From contig NZ_CP016594.1 of the NCBI RefSeq assembly GCF_001698225.1, forward strand, positions 310,001-374,000: 64,000 bases of DNA. Reading direction: 5' to 3'. Every line of letters begins with the position of its first letter. Position 1 is the first letter of the stretch. Shown piece by piece: positions 47,624-54,233 of the stretch. This DNA comes from Gordonia terrae. GTDB taxonomy: Bacteria > Actinomycetota > Actinomycetes > Mycobacteriales > Mycobacteriaceae. The notes under the pieces were generated by a model. The model searched no databases, was not told the DNA's origin, and saw only the letters and a list, made by a program, of their open reading frames with translations. Position numbers and translations under genes: made by a program.

Positions 47624-50600
47624 TCAGTGCCGCAGCGGCGCGGGACTCCACAATCCGCTGCGGGTGGCCGTGCCGGTCTCGATCTCGGCGAGCGTGTCGA
47701 CGTCACCGTATGGCTCGTAGCGTTCGAGGGCGCCCCAGTCGCGTCCGATGTCGGCCATCAGGTAGGTCGGCAGCGCTGTCGCCTGCTGGGAGACCTCGAT
47801 CCACCCGAGCGGGCCGCCGCCGAAGCTGTTCTGCCACGCCGACACCGCGGCCGCCAGGTCGGACCCGGGCTTGATGCGCCACTTCGGGATCTCCGCGACC
47901 CCGACGTCGTGGGTGAACGGACGCTGGCACGGGAAGGCCAGCCCCGATGTCCAGTCGATGTGGACCGGGTCGGTGTCGCCGACGACGTCCTGCAGGGTGT
48001 CCATCTGCGGGATCCGCGGCGGGGTCAGCACGATGAACCGGTCCTCGGCGAGGTTGTCGTCGGTGGCGACGATCCGCACCGCGGTGGTGTCCGAGGGGAG
48101 CTCGTCGGTGTTGTATCGCAGGTTTCGCCACGACGGGCGCGGGCCGGGGTCGATGAGTTCGGTGTCGCCCGCGGCCTCGAGATCGGCGTCGCGGGTGTCC
48201 GGGCCGATCGGGTCGGCGGTGTACTCGAGCATGACGTTCGGGTTGTCGTACTCGCCGGCCACCGCCATCGTCAGCAGCGGGCGGTCCCGCCAGTCCTCCG
48301 GCAGTGCGTACCACCCGGAGGTGAGGCGGGCCGGCACCTGGTCGAGCTTCGAATAGCTGCCCATGACCGGGGTCGACGCGGGGTCGAGGAAGAACGGGAG
48401 GGCCGCGGTGCTGCCGTTGATCCCGGGCTCGGAGATCTCGCCGCCGCCGGTGCCGCCGGGGTTGGAGTTGACGATGTCGGGGGACTGCCAGACGTCGCCC
48501 GACAGCACGCCGAGAGATCCCTCGCTGGCCGTTGATTCCAGTGCCGTCGGCACGCCGTTCGGGAAGAACCCCGAGGTGGTCGGGGAGGTGCCGGGTGCCG
48601 GTGGTGGTCCGCCGAGCGGGTTGGACAGGGTGGGATCGACCGGACGGAGCATGTCGCGGTTGGGATCGGATTCCACCCAGACCTTGTCGGCCATGCCGCA
48701 CGGTTTACCGGCGACCGCGGCGAAGTTGGACCGCGGGACCGAGTACGACGAGCTCTGGTGGATGCCGGCGAAGATCGCGGTGACGATCTGGAAGACGACG
48801 ACCGCCATCGCGAGGTAGGCGAGCGGCGCGGCGGCCATCGAGGCGATCAGCCGCCTGTACCAGCGCTGATGAGCGGCGTCGCCGGCGGTCGACTCCTCGA
48901 CGTGCGGATCGGTCCCGGTGAACGGCTCGCGGAAATGGAACCAGAGCGCGAGGAGCAGCAGGGCGAGCGCGGCGTAGAGCAGCACGCTGCCGAGCATGAT
49001 GCCGCCGATCTTGACCTGCTCCACTCCCCACGGCATGCCCCAGGCGGAGTAGTAGTAGTACGAGTTCGGCGCGGTGAAGGCGAGACCGCCGATGAACAGG
49101 ACGAGCGCGCAGAACAGGGTGCGGTTGCGCCGGGAGTGCATCGACTGCTGGCTGGCGGCGATCGCGGCGATCGCGGCGAGGGCGGCGGCGATGCCCGCGA
49201 AGACGCCGAAGTGGTGGGTCCACTTGGTGGGCGTGAACATGAGGAAGACCAGCGACGCGAAGGTGATCGCGACGATGCGACGCGTGGGGCCGATGGCGGT
49301 GCCCGGGATGCGGTTCTTGCGAACCAGCACGGCCGCCGAGACGACCAGTCCCAGGATCATGGCGAGCACGGCGAAACGTCGGGCGATGGAACCGTCGGCA
49401 GAGAAGGCGAAGAGCGCCGAGTAACGGCCGATCTCGTTGTACCAACTCATCGACGGGCCGAGCGCCGACTTCATGCTCGACGCCTCGGCGAACGACCGCA
49501 GGGTCAGGTTCGAGAACACGACGAAGACGACGAAGGTGCCGGCGGCCAGGATCGGCGCGATCAGCGCGACGAACGACCAGCGCAGTGATGTGCGGCGGTC
49601 ACGGTCGGCGGCTTCTGAATCCTTCGGTGACGAACCAGTGGACGAGGTGGAACCGGACAACTCGGCGACGACGCGGGCCCGCTTGATGAGCGCCATGATC
49701 ATCGGCCGCGCGCCTGCGATCAGTGCGGCGACGGCAAGGAGGCCCGTCGGCCCGGCGGCGATGCTGAAGGCACCGATCAGGCACGCGACCGCGGCGGGCA
49801 GCATTCGGCCGGTGGCGATGGCGCGTTCGACCGAACACCACGTCAGCAGCGCACCCAGGCAGATGATCGGCTCGGGCCGCAGGCCGTTGTTGAAGGGGAA
49901 CCAGCACGCGAGGAACGCGAATGCGGCGGTCCAGGCGACCATCGGTCGGGTCAGGGCGGCCCGGCCCAGACGGGGGAGAACCTCGTGACTCACGATGAGC
50001 CACACCAGGATTCCGCACAGGAGTGCCGGCAGTCGCATCCACGGGCTGGCCACCGAGACGTGGCTGAGCAGACCGAACACCTGGTAGTACCAGCCGAAGG
50101 GTGCCTCGGGCGCGCCGTACCACCGGAAGTAGTTCGCGGTGTAGTCGCTGTCCTGGGCGACTCTCGACATGGTCAGGAGATAACCGTCGTCGGAGGTGTT
50201 GGGCCCGATCATGTGCCAGAGGATCAGCGCCCCGATGACCACGTAATCGCGGGCGTTGAGACGCCACCATCGGGCCGGGAAGATCCGTCGATGGCGGCGA
50301 CCGTCGGTCGAGTCGAGCGCGGCCAGTGCGGCCAGTGACAACAGCGTCGACGCCACTCCGACGATGACGACCAGCCACTTCGAGATGGTGGGCGCGGTGT
50401 TGTAGCGCGAATCGATCGTGACGTGGGCGTCGAGGCCCGCGATGTCGGCGGCGGGGCCGGACAGGTCGGTGAAGAGGCCGGTGACCTGGGGGCGTTGATC
50501 GGGCCAGTACTTGAAGGCCTCTTTGTCCTCCGTCGTTCCTGCGAGCGGTTCGTCCTCGCCGTCCTCGTTCTGGGTGCCGCTCGTCATGCCGACGAACTCG

Positions 50601-51049
50601 GCGGTCACCGCGTCGGAGTCGGCGTGCACGACGATCTCGCGACAACCCTGGTCGCGCATGTCCTGCAGCGTGGCCGAGACCAGCGAGACGTTGCGGATCA
50701 CGACCTCGACGCCCTGCCGGTCCAGGGGCGCATCGGCAGCGCCGGTCTTGCGGATGAACAGGCCGCGCTCGCCCGACTTCGGTGCCTGCTTCGGAGTCGT
50801 CGAGAGCAGCACCGATCCGCCGGGCGGCAGGTCGTCGACGGCGGTACAGGGGATCGTGACGTCGAGGTCGACGGGTGTGTAACCGATCAGCGGCGACGAC
50901 ACCGAACCGATCTGTCCGTTCTGGGGCCAGTCGATCTCGGCGGTTCGCTGCGACACCGGCATGAGTGGTGTCGCGAGTGCGAGGAGGAACCCGAGCAGTC
51001 CGGTGACGATGGCGACGATCCTCGCTCGTCGAACGGTCTGCGATGGCAC
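47624..51049 (-). CDS. embC: Arabinosyltransferase EmbC-like
   Basis: The 1141-residue GT-C arabinosyltransferase groups with EmbC by AEIDWPQNGQIGSVSSPLIGY, LLSTTPKQAPKSGERGLFI, RKNRIPGTAIGPTRRI and the ending TATRSGLWSPAPLRH. EmbC extends the arabinan of lipoarabinomannan in mycobacteria. The catalytic acidic pair is D287-D288 in NTSDDGYLL; the residue equivalent to EmbB M306 is Met here. A charged loop (about 475-500, SSTGSSPKDSEAADRDRR) is an insertion relative to the other four Emb proteins. It is the first emb gene in transcription order. The GTG at 51049 has no ribosome site but a TACCAT 8 nt upstream, suggesting a leaderless mRNA. Unlike M. tuberculosis, aftA is not upstream; aroQ is divergent. 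Confidence 0.9.
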   Translation of the reverse strand: MPSQTVRRARIVAIVTGLLGFLLALATPLMPVSQRTAEIDWPQNGQIGSVSSPLIGYTPVDLDVTIPCTAVDDLPPGGSVLLSTTPKQAPKSGERGLFIRKTGAADAPLDRQGVEVVIRNVSLVSATLQDMRDQGCREIVVHADSDAVTAEFVGMTSGTQNEDGEDEPLAGTTEDKEAFKYWPDQRPQVTGLFTDLSGPAADIAGLDAHVTIDSRYNTAPTISKWLVVIVGVASTLLSLAALAALDSTDGRRHRRIFPARWWRLNARDYVVIGALILWHMIGPNTSDDGYLLTMSRVAQDSDYTANYFRWYGAPEAPFGWYYQVFGLLSHVSVASPWMRLPALLCGILVWLIVSHEVLPRLGRAALTRPMVAWTAAFAFLACWFPFNNGLRPEPIICLGALLTWCSVERAIATGRMLPAAVACLIGAFSIAAGPTGLLAVAALIAGARPMIMALIKRARVVAELSGSTSSTGSSPKDSEAADRDRRTSLRWSFVALIAPILAAGTFVVFVVFSNLTLRSFAEASSMKSALGPSMSWYNEIGRYSALFAFSADGSIARRFAVLAMILGLVVSAAVLVRKNRIPGTAIGPTRRIVAITFASLVFLMFTPTKWTHHFGVFAGIAAALAAIAAIAASQQSMHSRRNRTLFCALVLFIGGLAFTAPNSYYYYSAWGMPWGVEQVKIGGIMLGSVLLYAALALLLLALWFHFREPFTGTDPHVEESTAGDAAHQRWYRRLIASMAAAPLAYLAMAVVVFQIVTAIFAGIHQSSSYSVPRSNFAAVAGKPCGMADKVWVESDPNRDMLRPVDPTLSNPLGGPPPAPGTSPTTSGFFPNGVPTALESTASEGSLGVLSGDVWQSPDIVNSNPGGTGGGEISEPGINGSTAALPFFLDPASTPVMGSYSKLDQVPARLTSGWYALPEDWRDRPLLTMAVAGEYDNPNVMLEYTADPIGPDTRDADLEAAGDTELIDPGPRPSWRNLRYNTDELPSDTTAVRIVATDDNLAEDRFIVLTPPRIPQMDTLQDVVGDTDPVHIDWTSGLAFPCQRPFTHDVGVAEIPKWRIKPGSDLAAAVSAWQNSFGGGPLGWIEVSQQATALPTYLMADIGRDWGALERYEPYGDVDTLAEIETGTATRSGLWSPAPLRH

Positions 51050-51057
51050 AAAGAGAG

Positions 51058-51063
51058 ATGGTA
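51058..51063 (-). promoter_or_regulatory. -10 element of a probable leaderless embC transcript
   Basis: TACCAT on the minus strand, 8 nt before the GTG of embC. No Shine-Dalgarno sequence lies between, which strengthens the leaderless reading. Confidence 0.5.
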
Positions 51064-51137
51064 GCCCTAGCGACGTCTCGTCCCGGTCGGTGGCGGTCCC
51101 GGCGTCGGAGACTCGCCGACCGGCAGGTCAGGGCCAG

Positions 51138-51143
51138 TAAGGT
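51138..51143 (+). promoter_or_regulatory. -10 element of a probable leaderless aroQ transcript
   Basis: TAAGGT lies 7 nt before ATG 51151 of aroQ. The intervening GAACGCC is not a good ribosome site. Confidence 0.45.
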
Positions 51144-51150
51144 GAACGCC

Positions 51151-51609
51151 ATGTCCGACGCCGAGGTGACCGACCGTCTGCCGATCCTGCTGCTCAACGG
51201 TCCCAACCTGAACACGCTCGGCACCCGGGAGCCCGCCGTCTACGGCTCGGACACCCTCGCCGACGTGGTCGACCTCGCCGAGCGCACCGCCGCCGAGCTC
51301 GGCTTCGGGGTGCGCGCCGCGCAGACCAATCACGAGGGACAGATGCTCGACTGGATTCACGAGTCCGTCGGCGAGATCAGCGGCATCGTCATCAACCCCG
51401 GCGGATGGACACACACGTCGGTCGCTCTCGCCGACGCGCTCGCCGTCCCCGACGTCCCCGTGCTCGAGGTGCACATCAGCAATGTGTATCGGCGCGAAGC
51501 GTTTCGTCATCACTCCTATGTGTCCCCGATCGCGGCCGGGGTGATCGCCGGTTACGGCATCCGCGGCTACGAGTTCGCGATCCGCAGGCTCGCCGAACTC
51601 GTCGACTGA
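51151..51609 (+). CDS. aroQ: Type II 3-dehydroquinate dehydratase
   Basis: Catalyses trans-dehydration of 3-dehydroquinate to 3-dehydroshikimate in the shikimate pathway (and quinate breakdown). The 152-residue protein shows LLNGPNLNTLGTREPAVYG with the active-site lid and Tyr, QTNHEG, INPGGWTHTSVALADAL and VPVLEVHISN, the complete type II signature. The length matches the dodecameric family. Two upstream in-frame codons (GTG 51142) are possible, but the -10-like TAAGGT points to ATG 51151. It stands alone, without other aro genes, between embC (divergent) and the TetR gene (convergent). A single-gene copy outside the main aro cluster could be a second isoform. Confidence 0.93.
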   Translation: MSDAEVTDRLPILLLNGPNLNTLGTREPAVYGSDTLADVVDLAERTAAELGFGVRAAQTNHEGQMLDWIHESVGEISGIVINPGGWTHTSVALADALAVPDVPVLEVHISNVYRREAFRHHSYVSPIAAGVIAGYGIRGYEFAIRRLAELVD

Positions 51610-51667
51610 CCCCGCGCCCCGTCGACTGTGCGCGGTGTGATCTCGCCGGAGGCCTAAGCGCGTCGAG

Positions 51668-52240
51668 TCACGGTGACTCGACGGAGGATTCGAGAGCGCG
51701 GTCGAGGATGGTGCGGAAGCCCTTGGCCAGTGCCTGGTGGGAATGCAGCGTGCCGCTCTCGAAGCCGATCAGCAGATACATTGCCGCGGTGGCGAACTCC
51801 TCGGCTTCGTCGCGATCGTGGAGCACCTCCTCGTAGGTGGCCGCGATGATGTCGCGGCGCTCCCGGTCCACGGTGTGCTGGATGGCGAGCACCTCGGGGT
51901 CGTGCGCGGCCCAGACCCGGATCGCGGCCTCCGTCGCGTGTGGCAGCCGTAGGCCGATGTCCGTGAGGGCGTCGAGACGCTCCCGTGGATCGGCGATGTC
52001 GCGAGCGCCGGCGATCAGTCGCTGGCTCTGTTCGTCGCGCCAGTGACGGATGAGGGCGGATCGGTACTCGGCCCAGTTCCCGAACGCGTGGTAGAAGCTC
52101 CCGGTGGTCGTGCCGGTCGCCTCGCAGATCGCTGCCAGCTTCAACCCCGCATGGCCGTGATCGGTGAGGATGGCCAGGCCGGCGTCGAGGTAACGCCGTT
52201 GCGTGTACTCCGACGGCTTCGCTTTCTTGCCGGTGGCCAT
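51668..52240 (-). CDS. TetR family transcriptional regulator
   Basis: The 190-residue protein has an N-terminal helix-turn-helix (LKLAAICEATGTTTGSFYHAFGN, residues about 30-52) and a helical C-terminal ligand domain. It is divergent to the MpaB-like oxygenase gene, and the spacer holds a palindrome inside the oxygenase promoter, so it most likely represses that gene and itself. ATG 52240 gives the normal N-terminus; a GTG one codon upstream is equally possible, while a 41-codon extension would run across the operator. The inducing ligand is unknown. Confidence 0.85.
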   Translation of the reverse strand: MATGKKAKPSEYTQRRYLDAGLAILTDHGHAGLKLAAICEATGTTTGSFYHAFGNWAEYRSALIRHWRDEQSQRLIAGARDIADPRERLDALTDIGLRLPHATEAAIRVWAAHDPEVLAIQHTVDRERRDIIAATYEEVLHDRDEAEEFATAAMYLLIGFESGTLHSHQALAKGFRTILDRALESSVESP

Positions 52241-52324
52241 CACCCCAGTGTGCTGCACGAATGGCGAGGTCGGCGCCCGGGGTCCGTGCTCCCGCAGCAC
52301 CGCGAACACATCGAATGTGACCCC

Positions 52325-52353
52325 TTGCACATTTCTATAAGTCGACTTACAGT
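52325..52353 (+). promoter_or_regulatory. Promoter of the MpaB-like gene with embedded operator
   Basis: TTGCAC (52325-52330) and TACAGT (52348-52353) are spaced by 17 bp. The spacer and -10 hold TAAGTCGACTTA (52338-52349), a perfect 12-bp palindrome that extends to 18 bp (52335-52352) with one mismatched pair, a typical TetR site. Confidence 0.65.
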
Positions 52354-52382
52354 GACGTGGCACTCACCGAGGAGGACATCCG

Positions 52383-53276
52383 ATGGGCAAGGCGACCCGA
52401 AACCAGGGACTCGATCCACAGACGCAGTTCCACGAGATCTACCGAAACCTGTCGACCTTCGACTTCCCCTGGGACATCAATCAAGCGCTGAGCTTTGCCC
52501 TGTTCCGCACGTATGCGGTGCCGAGCATCGGCCGATTGCTCGACGAGACGCGTGCGTTCACGGCCGAGACCCAGAAGCGCTACGACGACACCTCGCTCCT
52601 GCTGGAGGTGCCGCTCCTGGACGGATTCGACAGCAGTCGGGGCAAGTCCGCCATTCGGCGCATCAACCAGATGCACCGCATGTACGACATCAGCAACGAC
52701 GACATGCGTTACGTCCTGTCGACATTCGTGGTCGTCCCGAAGCGGTGGATCGACGATTACGGCTGGCGGAAGCTGACCGACGACGAGGTGACCGCGTCGG
52801 TGAACTACTACCGGACGCTCGGGCGCCACATGGGGATCAAGGAGATCCCCGAGACCTACGGCGCTTTCGAGACCCTGATGGACGCCTACGAACGCGAGCA
52901 TTTCGCGTTCGACGAGGGTGGTCGCCGCGTCGCTGATGCCACCAAGAGTCTGCTCGCGTCGTTCTATCCCAAGCCGCTCGCGCCGGCGATCGACGTCTTC
53001 AGCCGATCGCTGATGGATGACGCGTTGCTCGAGTCGTTCGGCTACCGGCGACCTGGACGTGTCGCGCGGTTGCTGTCGATCGGAGGACTCAAGGCGCGCG
53101 CCCGGGTCGTGGCCGCCCTGCCGGCCCGTCGATCACCACAGTACGTATCCGAGATGCAGCGAATTCGCAGCTACCCGAACGGTTTCGACATCGAGAAACT
53201 GGGCACGTTCGCGGGTGGCTGCCCGGTTCGGCACCTGCCGGCCGAGCCTGCACAGCACGCTCCGGCCGGGAGCTGA
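52383..53276 (+). CDS. Oxygenase MpaB family protein (DUF2236)
   Basis: The 297-residue protein belongs to the DUF2236/MpaB group, which includes fungal MpaB and the rubber oxygenase Lcp, heme-dependent dioxygenases acting on isoprenoid or other lipid chains. Typical helical blocks are FRTYAVPSIGRLLDET, INQMHRMYDISNDDMRYVLSTFVV and MGIKEIPETYGAF. The N-terminal part lacks the extra domain of true Lcp. GAGGAGGA lies 6-7 nt upstream of ATG 52383. It is controlled by its own TetR-regulated promoter. The substrate cannot be deduced. Confidence 0.75.
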   Translation: MGKATRNQGLDPQTQFHEIYRNLSTFDFPWDINQALSFALFRTYAVPSIGRLLDETRAFTAETQKRYDDTSLLLEVPLLDGFDSSRGKSAIRRINQMHRMYDISNDDMRYVLSTFVVVPKRWIDDYGWRKLTDDEVTASVNYYRTLGRHMGIKEIPETYGAFETLMDAYEREHFAFDEGGRRVADATKSLLASFYPKPLAPAIDVFSRSLMDDALLESFGYRRPGRVARLLSIGGLKARARVVAALPARRSPQYVSEMQRIRSYPNGFDIEKLGTFAGGCPVRHLPAEPAQHAPAGS

Positions 53277-53352
53277 GGCTCGGGCTGCGTCTGCGGAATC
53301 TGCGAAAAGGTTGATCCGTTCGCTCCGAACCCTTGCGCCGCGGAGGCATTAG

Positions 53353-53370
53353 TGCAACCCTGGGGTTGCA
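53353..53370. promoter_or_regulatory. Operator-like palindrome upstream of the SRPBCC-ArsR pair
   Basis: TGCAACCC and GGGTTGCA are perfect inverted 8-bp arms separated by 2 bp, 27 bp before ATG 53398. Position and symmetry fit autoregulation by the ArsR-type protein encoded downstream. Confidence 0.55.
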
Positions 53371-53397
53371 TCAATAACCGGCGACGAGGGAGCACCG

Positions 53398-53880
53398 ATG
53401 AATGACGACACAGATACATATGACGTGACCGGTTCGGCGACAGCCGAATTCGACCGGATCGAGCGCGAGATCTCGATCGACGCATCCGCCGAGAGGGTCT
53501 GGTCTCTGGTCAGCGAGCCGGGGTGGTTCATCAACGACAAGGCGATCACCGAGCACCGGATCGAACGCGACGGAGACCTGTCGACCATCCACGACCCGGC
53601 TCACGGCGCCTTCACGTTCCGCACCATCGCACTCGACGAACCGAGATACGCCGCGTTTCGGTGGCTCGCCGACTCCGCTGATCCGCAGTCGGATTCGACG
53701 CTCGTCGAGTTCTGGATCACGCCATCGGAATCCGGCGTTGTCCTCAAGGTCGTGGAGTCCGGCTTCGCGTCCCTCCCCGGAACGGATGCCGAGCGGCGCG
53801 CGCGGTTCGACGGCAACAACGAGGGGTGGACCATCGAACTCGAATTGGCGCGAACACATCTCGGCGGCGTGCATGCCTGA
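53398..53880 (+). CDS. SRPBCC (AHSA1-like) domain protein
   Basis: The 160-residue protein has the START-like helix-grip fold of the AHSA1 group: an N-terminal IEREISIDASAERVWSLVSEPGWF and a C-terminal amphipathic helix with NNEGWTIELELARTHL. Such proteins bind small hydrophobic ligands and are frequently paired with ArsR regulators. GAGGGAG lies 5 nt upstream of ATG 53398. It overlaps the ArsR gene by 8 bp, so the two are coupled. The ligand is unknown. Confidence 0.8.
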   Translation: MNDDTDTYDVTGSATAEFDRIEREISIDASAERVWSLVSEPGWFINDKAITEHRIERDGDLSTIHDPAHGAFTFRTIALDEPRYAAFRWLADSADPQSDSTLVEFWITPSESGVVLKVVESGFASLPGTDAERRARFDGNNEGWTIELELARTHLGGVHA

Positions 53881-54190
53881 CGTCGCATCGGTCGAGGTCT
53901 TTGCCGCGCTGTCCGATGAGAGCCGATGGCAGATCCTCACGCGCCTGGGTTCGGAACCCGCATCCGCGTCACGTCTCGCGGACGAGCTCCCGATCAGTAG
54001 GCAAGCGATCGCGAAACACCTCCGCGTCCTCACCGAGGCAGGGTTGGTGACCTCGTCACGGGTCGGCCGCGAGATCCGATACGAAGCCGTGGGGACGCAG
54101 CTCTCCCGGGTCGCGCACCGGCTCGACGCCATCGGACGAGGCTGGGACCGCCGTCTCGCCGACATCAAACTCCGTGCCGAGCGGGGTTGA
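53873..54190 (+). CDS. ArsR/SmtB family regulator
   Basis: The 105-residue winged-helix protein has VEVFAALSDESRWQILTRL, the recognition helix SASRLADELPISRQAIAKHLRVL and the wing SSRVGREIRYEA. No metal-binding cysteine cluster is seen, so it probably senses a non-metal cue, consistent with its SRPBCC partner. ATG 53873 overlaps the partner stop. It likely binds the palindrome at 53353-53370 and represses its own operon. Confidence 0.85.
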   Translation: MPDVASVEVFAALSDESRWQILTRLGSEPASASRLADELPISRQAIAKHLRVLTEAGLVTSSRVGREIRYEAVGTQLSRVAHRLDAIGRGWDRRLADIKLRAERG

Positions 54191-54233
54191 GCCGCAGGAT
54201 TTCCTGCTTCTCAAGGGTGGGGGAGCGCGCCTC

